Positions 34,867 through 44,674 are shown, numbered from the stretch's first letter. The stretch: 64,000 nucleotides of DNA from CAVWZH01 sp963765285 (GCA_963765285.1 CAVXVR010000009.1:1-64000), one strand, 5' to 3'. Notes: generated by a model from the sequence alone, not told the origin. Numbers and translations are program-made.

Positions 34867-34871
34867 ACAGA

Positions 34872-36209
34872 ATGGCGATCTACCACTCGATGGCGACATC
34901 TGAAATTCCAATTGCGCAGGTCACGAACAATTTGGCCGGTTCGTCGCCGGCGGTTTGGGACTCTGTCAAGGAGTACCTGCCGACTTTTCTTACTGAATTT
35001 GCGGTGATGGCCAGCCAGGTGGCGGTCTACAAAATGGCTGCGGCATATCTGGGTAAAGAAGGTTTCTCGGAGTATGCGCTGGCACGGCGGACGGTTTCGC
35101 TGATCTTTCCGATTCCGGTATTGGGGTTGGCGGTCGGGCTGCCCCGCAATATCGGCATCAGTCACGGACGAAACGATCCTGACACGGCCGCGCGCTACTA
35201 CGGGGCGACACTGTGGTGCGTGGGCGGCGCGGCCCTGGTGTGCGCAGTGTTATTGAACACGTTCGCCGGGACGTTCGGCTACGTGTTCTTTGGCGATCGC
35301 GGTTACGGGCGGCTGGCGCTTCCTGTCAGCCTCTTGATTTTGGGGCTTTGCCTGCATACCGTGGTGTGTGGATACTTCCGCGGCCATCTCAAACTTGGCC
35401 CTGCGAATCTGCTGCAATTCTTGAACCTGGCCGTGCTTCCGATGCTGGCATTCTGCCTGCGGCATTCTCTCAGGACGATTCTGACGGGTTTGGGCCTGGC
35501 CTGGATCGCAACCGCGGCCACCGCTCTCTGGCTGACTCCTTTCCACGTCGTCATGCAAAACAACTGGAAAGAGGCTAAAGAACTGATGCGCTATGGGCTG
35601 CAGCGGGTGCCGGGCGATTTCATCCTGATGGCTCTGTTTACCCTCCCGGCGACGGTGGTGGCCCATTTATGGGGTGTGCGGGAGGCAGGCTTTGTGGCAT
35701 TTGGCATTTCGGTGGTGTCGATGATCGGAGCGGTGTTCTCGCCCACGGGTTTGGTTCTGTTGCCGAAAGCCACACGCATGATCGCCGAAGAACAGCGGGA
35801 AAAGTTGCGCGAACATGTCGGGCTGATTCTGCGGGTGACGGTTACGGCCTCGGTGGCTCTGGTCGGGTTGATCTGGGTGGCGATGCCAGTTCTTATCCGG
35901 GCGTACTTCGGCGCCGATTTCAGCCAGATTGTTCCCATCGTGCGCGTACTGCTTCTGGCTGCGCTGCCCTATTCGGTCTATCTCGTCGCCCGCAACCTGG
36001 TTGACGCCTACCACAAAGACGGTGTGACGGCCGCCATCCTTTTTGCAGGACTGAGCGTGTTCGGGGTTGGACTCTACTGGGCGACGAAATCCGGATTGCG
36101 GCTTCAGACTGTACTGTTGGACTTTGTAGCTGCCCAGGTGGTGATCTGCCTGCTTGCAGGCTGGGAGTGCCAGAGAATTTTGCGGAAACAGGAGACAGCA
36201 ATCCCATGA
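34872..36209 (+). CDS. Wzx-type polysaccharide flippase
   Basis: Membrane protein that would flip lipid-linked repeat units across the inner membrane. 445 residues, about 12 helices, MOP/MATE-like polysaccharide transport group. Early segments (FAVMASQVAVYKMAAAYLG, EYALARRTVSLIFPIPVLGL) and late ones (PYSVYLVARNLVDAYHKDG) match flippases. It starts 5 bases after the Wzz stop; its own stop overlaps the next ATG (ATGA). It works with the Wzz and Wzy-like proteins of this cluster. Confidence 0.85.
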   Translation: MAIYHSMATSEIPIAQVTNNLAGSSPAVWDSVKEYLPTFLTEFAVMASQVAVYKMAAAYLGKEGFSEYALARRTVSLIFPIPVLGLAVGLPRNIGISHGRNDPDTAARYYGATLWCVGGAALVCAVLLNTFAGTFGYVFFGDRGYGRLALPVSLLILGLCLHTVVCGYFRGHLKLGPANLLQFLNLAVLPMLAFCLRHSLRTILTGLGLAWIATAATALWLTPFHVVMQNNWKEAKELMRYGLQRVPGDFILMALFTLPATVVAHLWGVREAGFVAFGISVVSMIGAVFSPTGLVLLPKATRMIAEEQREKLREHVGLILRVTVTASVALVGLIWVAMPVLIRAYFGADFSQIVPIVRVLLLAALPYSVYLVARNLVDAYHKDGVTAAILFAGLSVFGVGLYWATKSGLRLQTVLLDFVAAQVVICLLAGWECQRILRKQETAIP

Positions 36210-37015
36210 CAACGTTACTGGATGAGCCGTTTAGCCCGAAGGCGTATTGGGAAGACCGCCTGACGCAGAAGTGGGGATTGCATGGAGTCGGACACATCAG
36301 CTATGGCCGGCCTTACAACGAGTGGTTGTATCGTGCGCGCAAGCGGGTGTTTCTCCGGCAGGTCCGCGAGTTGCCGGTTTGCTTTCCCGAAGCGAAGGTT
36401 CTTGACGTTGGTTCAGGGACCGGTTTTTGGCTGAACATGTGGAAATCGGTCGGAGTCCGGCAACTGACCGGATCTGACTTGACGCAGATTGCTGTGGAAC
36501 ATCTGCAAAGGGAACAGCCTGATGTGCAGATGCTCCAGTTAGACATCTCAGATGGTGAAGCCGTTGGCCGGATTGCGCAGCGTTTCGATCTAATCTCCGC
36601 CTTCGATGTCCTTTTCCACGTTGTTGACGATAGGCGATTCCGCGATGCGATCAAGCATGTGGCGGCGCTGCTTCGTCCGGGTGGATATTTTCTGTTCACC
36701 GACGTACTGTCGCACGCCGGCTCCTACCGGGCGCAGCATGAAGTGGACAGGACCATCACCGACTACACGCGGGAGCTGGCAGCGAACGGCTTTCGCATCC
36801 TGAGACGCGTGCCAGTATTCGTGCTTATGAATGCGCCTCAGGACTCGCATTTCGAATTTCCTCGTAAGGTGTGGCGTCTGGCAATGGCGCCGGTTCACCT
36901 GCTGCCGGTGCTGGGATATTTCTATGGCGCCATTCTTTATCCCATGGACGGCGTGCTCACCCGCATGCTGCGCGAGGGGCCAGCGACGGAGATGGTGGTT
37001 TGCCGGAAAGCCTGA
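36206..37015 (+). CDS. SAM-dependent methyltransferase of the polysaccharide cluster
   Basis: Class I methyltransferase of 269 residues. SAM motif I is VLDVGSGTGFWLNMW, with the TGSDLTQIAVEHL acidic strand and FDLISAFDVLFHVVDD as motif IV. The DIHR-free, LRPGGYFLFTDVL motif follows. The ATG overlaps the flippase stop, with GGAG upstream, so it is part of the operon. It probably methylates a sugar of the repeat unit; the target is unknown. Confidence 0.87.
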   Translation: MTTLLDEPFSPKAYWEDRLTQKWGLHGVGHISYGRPYNEWLYRARKRVFLRQVRELPVCFPEAKVLDVGSGTGFWLNMWKSVGVRQLTGSDLTQIAVEHLQREQPDVQMLQLDISDGEAVGRIAQRFDLISAFDVLFHVVDDRRFRDAIKHVAALLRPGGYFLFTDVLSHAGSYRAQHEVDRTITDYTRELAANGFRILRRVPVFVLMNAPQDSHFEFPRKVWRLAMAPVHLLPVLGYFYGAILYPMDGVLTRMLREGPATEMVVCRKA

Positions 37016-37054
37016 ACCGCAAATGCAGAAATAGAGACAGGCACGGGCACACGA

Positions 37055-39619
37055 ATGGCGATCGACAATCTAGCACGCCGAAGCAGGAGGCTGGGCAAGT
37101 GGATGGCGCTGGTCTCGGCGCTGATCATCGTTTTGGCGACGCCGCTCAGTCATTGGTTCGGGTTGTACGGGGGAGTTGTGCTGGTCTGCGCCGTGTGTTT
37201 TGCCGTGATTTGGACGCTGCGGATCTCAGGGGGAGGGTTTGAGATTGCTAATGTGCTGACGATGTTTGTCGCCTATTACTTTCTGATGTTCGGCCTCTAC
37301 GGATTCATGAATGCTTTCGGACTATCGCATTTCCTCGGAGTGACCTACGACCCCACGGAAGATTCTCCGGCGAACCTGAGTAGTCTGGCGTCGGTGTACG
37401 CTGCGGGCATGCTGCTCGCCGTCTATGCGGGATACATGTGGCCGCGCCGTCTTGGCATCGAAGCGCTGAGGTCCGATGACCCCCCGAAGTCCCTCCAAGC
37501 CGCGAATACAGAACTGCTCCACCAATTGCGGATTGCCGCGCTATTGGCGATCATCGCATCATACGTGGCGATTGGTCTTTTTATTTTCTTTGTGGGAGGA
37601 AGTTCGGTCATTGGCCGCGACCCCAGCGAGATTGCGACTACGGGATCGCATGGGCTTTACTGGGCACAAGCCCTGATCTGGTCCAATCATTGGGCGGTCA
37701 TAGTTAATTTCCTCAGCTATATGCTCTTGAAGAAGTTGAAGTATCTGGCGTTCACCGCGCTATCGCTTCCCCTGTTTCTGCTCGAATTCCTGTTGAGCGG
37801 GTCGAAGAGCGCGATCCTGTTCCCCTTGATGGGTTTCCTGATCGTCCGGCACTATTGCTACCAAAGACTCAACTGGAAAACTCTGGCCGCTTTCAGCCTG
37901 CTCGTCGCAGCCGTATTTGCGGCGGGCTATGCCTACCGGGCAACCGGGGCGGAAGCGTCGGCGTTCGGCGAAGGTGTGAACGGATATTATCAAGACCCTC
38001 TGCTGTTGATACAGACGATGGTAGGGCGCTTTTACGGCACGGATAGCTTTGCCATCGTTCTGGACTCGGTTCGAAGCGGACACCCGCTGTTGCTGGGAGC
38101 GTCGCTTTCTGACTTGTGGACCTGGTACATCCCGCGCTGGCTTTGGCCGGGAAAGCCGCTCAGCTATAGCCTGGTGTTTGGGGAAGAGTACATGCCGGGA
38201 GCGGGGGGCGCAGGGGACGTTTTCTATTCGCCGTCGTTGCCCGGAGAGCTCTATCTGAATTTCGGCGCTCTGGGGCTGCCAGTGGGAGGTTTTGCCTGCG
38301 GGTTATTCCTCCGGTTGATCTATCGCAGGCTGATTGAGCCGGGGTCTCACCGGCTCGGGTCGGTGATTCTTTATTCCGTGATCGCGCCGCTCGCGGCCAG
38401 CATGAGCGGAGGACCGATCAGCGTCATCCTGGAGTTCATCATGACCCGGCTGATTGTGTACTTCTTCTTCCTCTGGCTTGCGGGAAGGCTTTTGAGTACA
38501 CCGCGCATAGAGTTTTCGACCAGCGGAAAGCCCCGCATGATGGAAGTGACATCGAGCTTCGGCTCGCCACGCGAACTCGAGAGGAAAAGCTCGGTGCTGG
38601 TTGTCTACAACACGCCGAGCCGGTTCGTTTACGTCGATTGTGAACTACTGGCGAAACGGTATTCGGTCACGGCGCGCTTCGAGTCTTCGCGGTGGAAGCT
38701 CAACCCGGTCAAGACCTGGAGGGAAGTCGGGAAACACGATCTCGTTTTCTGCTGGTTCGCCAGTTGGCATTCGTTCTTTCCGGTGCTGGCAGCCCGCCTG
38801 CAAGGGAAGCCCTCGGTCGTGGTGGTCGGTGGTTTTGATACCGCCGATGTGCCGCAAGCCGGTTACGGTTCACAACGAGGCGGGATAAGAAAAATATTAG
38901 CTCGCACCATCATGAAATACGCCACCCAATTAATTGTGAACTCGGCCTCGGCTCGGGCTGAGACCATGCAGAGGGGCATCAGTGGGGACAATATCTCGCT
39001 CGTGTACCATGGAGTTCCGTGCCCACCAGTGGCGCCGCCGGAACGGCGAAAGCGGATGGTGCTCACGGTAGGCGTAGTGAGCCGCGACAATCTGTTGCGC
39101 AAAGGGCTGTTGCCGTTCGTTCAGGCCGCCAGATTTCTTCCGGATGTCCGTTTCGTTCATGCCGGCCGCTGGCTGGACGACAGCATTGCGAAGCTGCGGG
39201 CGGAAGCGCCCCCGAACGTGGAATTTCTGGGCTTCGTTTCCGACGAGGTCCTGGCGGGGCTTTATCGCGATGCCAGTGTCTATGTGCAGGCGAGTCTGCA
39301 TGAAGGGTTTGGGATGAGTCTGGCCGAAGCCATGGCGGCTGGGTGCATTCCAGTGGTTACGCGATGCGCGGCGTTGCCTGAAGTCGCGGGCAACAGCGGG
39401 GTTTACATTGCTGAAGCTACTCCGCACGCGATCGCCGCGGGCATTGCCACGGCGCTCGAAGGGAACTATGCTCGGCGGGTTGAGGCTCACAGAAGAATTC
39501 TTGAAGGATTTTCGCTCACCCAACGCGAGGAAGGGTTGAACCGCGTTCTGGAGTGCCTGCTTGCGGCTGGGGTTCCGTGCCTGGCGGAGCCGCAAACTCC
39601 GGGGACGGTTGCAGAATAA
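37055..39619 (+). CDS. Wzy-like polymerase fused to a GT4 glycosyltransferase
   Basis: An 854-residue protein with two parts. Residues 1 to about 490 are a polytopic membrane domain (about 11-12 helices) like O-antigen/EPS polymerases, with a large loop containing GGAGDVFYSPSLPGELYLNFG. Residues about 515-854 are a soluble GT-B glycosyltransferase: VLVVYNTPSRF, VNSASARAETM, LTVGVVSRDNLLRKG, and the donor-site HEGFGMSLAEAMAAGCIPVV near 748-768. A Met at 495 (MMEVTSSFG) could start a separate transferase. Because other genes in this window carry indels, the fusion may be real or an artefact joining two neighbouring genes. The GT end faces the cytoplasm if the helix count is even. Confidence 0.8.
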   Translation: MAIDNLARRSRRLGKWMALVSALIIVLATPLSHWFGLYGGVVLVCAVCFAVIWTLRISGGGFEIANVLTMFVAYYFLMFGLYGFMNAFGLSHFLGVTYDPTEDSPANLSSLASVYAAGMLLAVYAGYMWPRRLGIEALRSDDPPKSLQAANTELLHQLRIAALLAIIASYVAIGLFIFFVGGSSVIGRDPSEIATTGSHGLYWAQALIWSNHWAVIVNFLSYMLLKKLKYLAFTALSLPLFLLEFLLSGSKSAILFPLMGFLIVRHYCYQRLNWKTLAAFSLLVAAVFAAGYAYRATGAEASAFGEGVNGYYQDPLLLIQTMVGRFYGTDSFAIVLDSVRSGHPLLLGASLSDLWTWYIPRWLWPGKPLSYSLVFGEEYMPGAGGAGDVFYSPSLPGELYLNFGALGLPVGGFACGLFLRLIYRRLIEPGSHRLGSVILYSVIAPLAASMSGGPISVILEFIMTRLIVYFFFLWLAGRLLSTPRIEFSTSGKPRMMEVTSSFGSPRELERKSSVLVVYNTPSRFVYVDCELLAKRYSVTARFESSRWKLNPVKTWREVGKHDLVFCWFASWHSFFPVLAARLQGKPSVVVVGGFDTADVPQAGYGSQRGGIRKILARTIMKYATQLIVNSASARAETMQRGISGDNISLVYHGVPCPPVAPPERRKRMVLTVGVVSRDNLLRKGLLPFVQAARFLPDVRFVHAGRWLDDSIAKLRAEAPPNVEFLGFVSDEVLAGLYRDASVYVQASLHEGFGMSLAEAMAAGCIPVVTRCAALPEVAGNSGVYIAEATPHAIAAGIATALEGNYARRVEAHRRILEGFSLTQREEGLNRVLECLLAAGVPCLAEPQTPGTVAE

Positions 39620-39639
39620 TTCGAGCCGCCAGATCCGCC

Positions 39640-40668
39640 ATGAAAATGATTTCTGTTTCCGTTGTCGTCCCTGTCCGAAACGAAGAAGGCCATATAGCGG
39701 CCTGCCTGCAGTCGCTCATGGAGCAAAGTTACCCGGCGGAATGCTATGAAGTGATTGTGGTTGATGGGCGCTCTTCCGATCGTTCCAGGGAAATTGCAGA
39801 AAAGTTCGCCAGAGAGTTCGGTAATGTGCAGTGGGTCGATAATCCCGCTGGAACTGTCCCGGTCGGCATGAATATCGGAATCCGGCGTGCATCGGGCCAG
39901 ATCATTGTCCGGGCGGACGGTCATACCATCTATCCGCGTAATTACCTCGAAAACTGTGTCAAGTATCTTGATGAAACCGGAGCTGACAATGTGGGAGGGC
40001 CGTGCAGGACCATCCCGGACAATTCAAGCATGAGTGCCCATCTAGTGGCTGCGATTCTCAGCAATCCTTTTGGGGTTGGAGCCTCCCGGTTTCGAACCGG
40101 CAATGAGCAAGGGGTGGTGGACACCGTTCCTTTTGGAGCATTTCGCCGCGAAGTCTTCGAACGCGTCGGGATGTTCAACGAAAAACTGGTTCGCAACCAG
40201 GACAATGAGTTGAATGCGCGGATCCGGGCCGCAGGCGGGAAAATCTACCAGACTCCGGCATTAACCACGGAGTACCATCCGGTTGCAGGCTTCCGGAGGC
40301 TCCTCAGTCAGACGTTCAAGAACAGCCAGTGGCACATCTACAGTGTGACCGAGAATGCCCGTTGCATGAGTCTGCGCCATTTCGTGCCGGCTATGTTCGT
40401 CGTCGCGCTAGTGACGGTGTTGTTTGGCGCACCATTTTATGGTCCGCTCTCGCTGGTTCTGACCTTGATGCTCGGTGCATATCTGGCGGCAGGAACGTAT
40501 TTCTCGTTCCGCCGAAGCCGTCAGTACCGGCTGCAGATCGCTTGTGTCCTGCCGTTCGCATGTCTCGGTTTTCACATCGTCTACGGGGCCGGCACGTTGA
40601 TGGGGTTGCGCTATCTTTTCCGGGCGCCTGCTTCGCACCCCATTCGTGAAGGACAGCCCGTCAGATAG
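39640..40668 (+). CDS. family 2 glycosyltransferase (ExoA-like)
   Basis: Membrane-attached GT-A transferase of 342 residues. The N-terminal catalytic part shows VSVVVPVRNEEGHIAACLQS, VIVVDGRSSDRS, IIVRADGHTIYP (DxD-type) and the NQDNELNARI motif. Three hydrophobic helices follow (FVVALVTVLFGAPFY, LVLTLMLGAYLAAGTYF, FACLGFHIVYGAGTLMGL). It resembles succinoglycan ExoA. ATG 39640 gives the normal start; the frame upstream lies over the end of the fusion gene. It is the last gene of the polysaccharide group. Confidence 0.88.
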   Translation: MKMISVSVVVPVRNEEGHIAACLQSLMEQSYPAECYEVIVVDGRSSDRSREIAEKFAREFGNVQWVDNPAGTVPVGMNIGIRRASGQIIVRADGHTIYPRNYLENCVKYLDETGADNVGGPCRTIPDNSSMSAHLVAAILSNPFGVGASRFRTGNEQGVVDTVPFGAFRREVFERVGMFNEKLVRNQDNELNARIRAAGGKIYQTPALTTEYHPVAGFRRLLSQTFKNSQWHIYSVTENARCMSLRHFVPAMFVVALVTVLFGAPFYGPLSLVLTLMLGAYLAAGTYFSFRRSRQYRLQIACVLPFACLGFHIVYGAGTLMGLRYLFRAPASHPIREGQPVR

Positions 40669-40889
40669 GCCGATGAGTGCCTGTCGCTCGTCGCGAGCTG
40701 GCCCGCGCGTCGACGACGCGAATTGCGAGGAGGGCCAGGTCCAATAGTATCGAATCCGTGAACCCTGCTCCAGGCATCCCCGCATCAAAGCCCAAAACTG
40801 TTCCAGGCGATGTTTGTGTGACGCCTCGCGTTCCACAAGGTTGGCGATTTCTCGCGGGCCATCGTAAGATCGTGGCCCTGAAAGGAGAC

Positions 40890-41408
40890 ATGTCCATGAT
40901 TCTCGGTATGTCTACCGCCACTTACACTCTCTTGCACGTGTTGATCAGTCTGGTGGGGATCGGGTCGGGATTGATCGTGATGTTCGGATTCCTCGCGGGG
41001 AAGCGATTAGACGGCTTGACTACGCTGTTTCTAGCTACGACGGTGTTGACCAGTGTGTCCGGTTTCGGCTTCCCGTTTGATCACCTTCTTCCTTCCCACA
41101 AGATCGGCATCATTTCGCTGCTGGTGCTGGCGGTCGCGATCCCAGCGCGATACGTGTTTCATATGGCGGGGTCCTGGCGCTGGGTTTATGTGGTCACGGC
41201 TTCGATTGCGCTGTATCTCAATGTCTTCGTTTTGATCGCGCAGCTCTTCATGAAGGTACCGCCACTGCACGCCTTGGCTCCGACCGGAACGGAACCGGCG
41301 TTTCTGGTGGCGCAACTGATCGTGATGCTGATTTTTGTCGGACTGACGATTCAGGCGGTGAGAAAATTCCACATTGAGCCGACGCTGGCGCGTCCCCGGG
41401 CTGCGTGA
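40890..41408 (+). CDS. integral membrane protein of unknown function
   Basis: A 172-residue protein with about five membrane helices (TYTLLHVLISLVGIGSGLIV, LTTLFLATTVLTSVSGF, IISLLVLAVAIPARYVF, VYVVTASIALYLNVFVLIAQ, FLVAQLIVMLIFVGLTIQAV). AAGGAG just before ATG 40890 fixes the start; the frame is open upstream to 40677 but that stretch does not look coding. I do not recognise a family name with confidence. It stands alone between the polysaccharide cluster and a hydrolase. Confidence 0.75.
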   Translation: MSMILGMSTATYTLLHVLISLVGIGSGLIVMFGFLAGKRLDGLTTLFLATTVLTSVSGFGFPFDHLLPSHKIGIISLLVLAVAIPARYVFHMAGSWRWVYVVTASIALYLNVFVLIAQLFMKVPPLHALAPTGTEPAFLVAQLIVMLIFVGLTIQAVRKFHIEPTLARPRAA

Positions 41409-41689
41409 TGGGATGGCTGCACGTTGGGGAGCGCTGCCGGAGGGAGAGGATTAAGGACCTCGTCGAGAGCACGGGCCTTAGTAACTCGGAAGTGGTATGC
41501 AGATTAGCGCCTTCAGGGGTATCGAAAAATCGTTCGATCTCGTGATGCGTCGGCTGCCCTGAGCCTCGCATAGTGACAAGCGCTAGGGGCACTTATCGGT
41601 GAGCCAGGACCCTGGCAGCACTTGTTCGGGGCGCTAACCGGTGGAATTTCCATAATTTCCAGACCATTGACGCAATAAGGAGAGTCCTA

Positions 41690-42529
41690 ATGCCAACCAT
41701 CACAGTAAAAGACGGCACCGAGATTTACTACAAGGATTGGGGTAAAGGCCAACCCATCGTCTTCAGCCACGGCTGGCCGCTTTCGGCGGACGACTGGGAC
41801 GGACAGATGTTGTATTTCGGCCAGAAGGGGTTTCGGGTCATCGCGCATGACCGCCGCGGGCATGGCCGCTCCGGCCAGACGTGGGATGGGAACGAAATGG
41901 ATACCTACGCCGACGACCTCGCGGAGCTCACGCAAAAGCTCGACCTGAAGGATGCAATCCATGTGGGGCATTCCACCGGCGGCGGCGAAGTTGCCCGTTA
42001 CATTGGGCGGCATGGCACTAAGCGGGTCGGCATGGCCGTGCTGATCAGTGCGGTGCCTCCGCTGATGCTAAAGACGGACAAGAATCCCACAGGCGCGCCG
42101 ATCTCGGTTTTTGATGGCCTGCGCGCCGCGTTGGCGGCGAACCGGCCGGAGTTTTACAGAGACATTACCCTTCCGTTCTACGGCTACAACCGGCCGGGCG
42201 CCAAGATTTCCGAAGGCATTCGGGAGCACTGGTGGCTGCAGGGAATGCTGGGGGGAATGAAGGCACACTACGACTGCATTAAGGCTTTCTCAGAGACAGA
42301 TTTTACTGAGGACCTCAAAAAGTTCGACGTACCGACACTGGTCATGCATGGCGAGGATGATCAGATCGTGCCCATCGTGGCGGCGGGCCCGCTCTCCGCA
42401 AAGCTGGTGAAGAACTCAACCCTGATTACCTATCCTGGCTATCCCCACGGGATGCCCACAACCCATGCGGACCGGATCAATGCCGATCTGCTGGCGTTCA
42501 TCAAGCGCAGCGCAGAAGCTGCAGCGTAA
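41690..42529 (+). CDS. alpha/beta hydrolase, non-heme haloperoxidase-like
   Basis: Soluble hydrolase of 279 residues, very like bacterial cofactor-free chloroperoxidase/perhydrolase proteins. It shows VFSHGWPLSADDWD, IAHDRRGHGRSGQ, the nucleophile elbow G93-H94-S95-T-G-G, the acid in VMHGEDDQIVP and the histidine in TTHADRINADLL. AAGGAG precedes ATG 41690. The physiological substrate is probably an ester; haloperoxidase activity in such proteins is a side reaction. Confidence 0.9.
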   Translation: MPTITVKDGTEIYYKDWGKGQPIVFSHGWPLSADDWDGQMLYFGQKGFRVIAHDRRGHGRSGQTWDGNEMDTYADDLAELTQKLDLKDAIHVGHSTGGGEVARYIGRHGTKRVGMAVLISAVPPLMLKTDKNPTGAPISVFDGLRAALAANRPEFYRDITLPFYGYNRPGAKISEGIREHWWLQGMLGGMKAHYDCIKAFSETDFTEDLKKFDVPTLVMHGEDDQIVPIVAAGPLSAKLVKNSTLITYPGYPHGMPTTHADRINADLLAFIKRSAEAAA

Positions 42530-42530
42530 T

Positions 42531-42567
42531 AGACGGGTGGCCCGGCCTCGCCTTGCTGCGAGGCCGG
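42531..42567. repeat. divergent member of the hairpin family after the hydrolase
   Basis: GACGGGTGGCCC (from 42532) is the conserved tail of the family, followed by arms CCGGCCTCGC/GCGAGGCCGG (42542-42567) with a six-base loop. The loop length differs from the usual seven, and the CCCAC clamp is missing. It might also act as transcript end for the hydrolase. Confidence 0.55.
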
Positions 42568-42693
42568 AGCAGCTCGGTCTTTATAGAGTGGATTCGGAGA
42601 CTCCGCGTTCGTGCCTTCCTATCGAGTACTGAAGTGCTCGGATTTCGCCCTTAATTCTCTAAATTTGGGCGTCCACCGGCCGATGATTCTTAG

Positions 42694-44565
42694 GTGATCA
42701 TCGCTTTCCTCTTACCCGCGGCTCTCGAGTCGTGGAGTGGACTTCTGCTCAGTGCTCTCGTCATCCTTCTCGCCTACCAGCAATGGCGGCTCTACGAATT
42801 CCGGCAGCAGGCTGTGAAGCGCGAAGAACTATTTCGCATCGTGGCAGAAAATGCGGCGGACATGATCGCGCTGGTGGATGTGAAAGGCCATCGCCTTTAC
42901 AACAGTCCGGCATACAAGAAGATTCTGGGATATTCCTCGGAGGAACTGGGGAAGACATCTGCCTTCGAGCAAATTCACCAGGACGACCGTCTGAAAGTGC
43001 TGGACGCGGCCCGGGAGGCCCGGGAAACCGGCGTGGGCAAGAAGCTGGAGTACCGCATCCGCCACAAAAATGGACGCTGGCTGGTGTTGGAATCGACTGC
43101 CAGCACCATCAAGAACGATAAGGGGGAAGTGGAGAAGCTGGTCATTGTCAATCGTGACATTACGGATAGGAAAAAGACGGAAGAGCAGCTAGAGCACAAC
43201 GCGTTTCATGACGGGCTGACGGGACTGCCCAATCGCCGGCTTTTTCTCGATCGCCTGGAGCATGCTTTTTTTCGCGCCAAACGAAGTCCCGGATACCAAT
43301 ACGCGGTGTTGTTCGTGGACGTGGATAACTTCAAGGCGATCAATGACGCAATCGGACCTGCCGCCGGCGACCAGGTGCTCGCGGAGGTGGGGCGAAGATT
43401 GGCCACGTGCCTGCGCGATCACGACACCGTGGCGCGGCCGCAAGGAGCACTCCCGACAGGCGACGCCCTGCTATCCCGCATGGGCGGAGATGAATTCACG
43501 GTTTTGCTGGAAGAAATTGAAGATCCCAGCGACGCGATGCGAGTGGCAGAGAGGATTCAAACTGCCGTCGCCGTGCCATTCCCGGCCGCGGGCCGCGAAG
43601 TAAGGGTCTCTGCGAGTATCGGCATCGCGCTGAGCATGACTACCCATGAACGGGCAGAAGATTTGCTTCAGCATGCGGATGTCGCCATGCGGCGAGCCAA
43701 AGCTTACGGGGGAGCGCGCCGGGAGGTCTTTGAAGAGGGGATGCACGCGCGCGCCGTCGGGCGGTTGAAGCTGGAGGGCGAGCTGCGGACAGCGATTGAC
43801 CAGAGCCAATTTCACGTGTTTTATCAGCCTGTCTTCAAACTGACCACGCGGCAGATCACGGGATTTGAGGCGCTGCTGCGCTGGCAGCATCCGGAGCGCG
43901 GTTTGATTTCTCCTGAGAACTTTCTGGAAGCGGCGGAGAAGATGGGAGTACTGATCGGCATTGGCAAATGGGTGATGCGGGAGGCATGCCGCCAGCTCCG
44001 CACCTGGCAGTCGAAGTATCCGTCAGCAGGACCGTTGAGCATGGCAGTGAACTTGTCAGCCAGGCAATTCGCGCATCCTCAACTGATTCGGGAGATCCAA
44101 GGCATCGTGCAGGAGTCAGGGATCGAGCCCTCCGCCCTGCAATTGGAGATCGGTGAAGACACTGCCACGGCCGATCCCAAGCTGACATTGGCTGCCTTCG
44201 GCCAGCTTAAGCATTTGGGGGTACGGACCTGTATTGGCGATTTCGGAATTGGGCGGGTGCCGCTCGCCTGCCTGCGCCGGTGGCCAGTCGACGAGCTGAA
44301 GATTGATCGCTCATTGGTGAACGGGATGACGAGTGACCGATCTAGTTCTGACGTGATCCAACTGATTCTGCTGGTAACGCGCAGCCTGAAGTTGCGCGTG
44401 GTGGCAGCAGGGATCGAAACTGCGCTGGAGTTAAAGCATCTTGAGGGCCTGGGCTGCGAATTTGGCCAAGGATACTTCCTGTCACAACCTCTTGAGACCG
44501 AAGGGGCGGAGCAGTTGGTACATCGTCAGAGCCGCGGGTGGATGAGTGCGCACACCGGTGGCTAA
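42694..44565 (+). CDS. PAS-GGDEF-EAL signalling protein with degenerate EAL
   Basis: Cyclic-di-GMP protein of 623 residues anchored by an N-terminal helix (residues 1-28). A PAS domain spans about 44-165 (FRIVAENAADMIALVD to VNRDITDRKK). The GGDEF cyclase domain follows, with intact GGDEF at 264-268 and an eight-residue insert just before it. The EAL domain starts with E392-A-L and keeps N453, E485 and K536 (LKID). But the DDFG motif is IGDFG, with G515 in place of the first metal Asp, and the late AEGVE Glu is A572. These losses suggest the EAL part no longer hydrolyses c-di-GMP and may bind it. The start is GTG 42694 with a weak ribosome site. Confidence 0.9.
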   Translation: MIIAFLLPAALESWSGLLLSALVILLAYQQWRLYEFRQQAVKREELFRIVAENAADMIALVDVKGHRLYNSPAYKKILGYSSEELGKTSAFEQIHQDDRLKVLDAAREARETGVGKKLEYRIRHKNGRWLVLESTASTIKNDKGEVEKLVIVNRDITDRKKTEEQLEHNAFHDGLTGLPNRRLFLDRLEHAFFRAKRSPGYQYAVLFVDVDNFKAINDAIGPAAGDQVLAEVGRRLATCLRDHDTVARPQGALPTGDALLSRMGGDEFTVLLEEIEDPSDAMRVAERIQTAVAVPFPAAGREVRVSASIGIALSMTTHERAEDLLQHADVAMRRAKAYGGARREVFEEGMHARAVGRLKLEGELRTAIDQSQFHVFYQPVFKLTTRQITGFEALLRWQHPERGLISPENFLEAAEKMGVLIGIGKWVMREACRQLRTWQSKYPSAGPLSMAVNLSARQFAHPQLIREIQGIVQESGIEPSALQLEIGEDTATADPKLTLAAFGQLKHLGVRTCIGDFGIGRVPLACLRRWPVDELKIDRSLVNGMTSDRSSSDVIQLILLVTRSLKLRVVAAGIETALELKHLEGLGCEFGQGYFLSQPLETEGAEQLVHRQSRGWMSAHTGG

Positions 44566-44611
44566 AGTAGTTTTGACGCCTGATCGTCCGTCCGAGAATC
44601 TCTAAGGAGGG

Positions 44612-44644
44612 GCGTGAGAACCTGCGAAGCGCAGGTCCTCACGC
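44612..44644. terminator. hairpin between convergent genes
   Basis: GCGTGAGAACCTGC pairs with GCAGGTCCTCACGC around a five-base loop, with one A-C mismatch. It sits between the converging c-di-GMP gene and the exported protein gene. No T-run on either side, so a role in termination is only likely by position. Confidence 0.45.
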
Positions 44645-44674
44645 GCGATCTGACGGCGAACAAAACAGCGTACG

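Noticed and set aside
41600..41640. Sigma-54 promoter (TGGCAG... pattern) before the hydrolase at 41690
   Set aside because: GG and GC elements do not have the required spacing.
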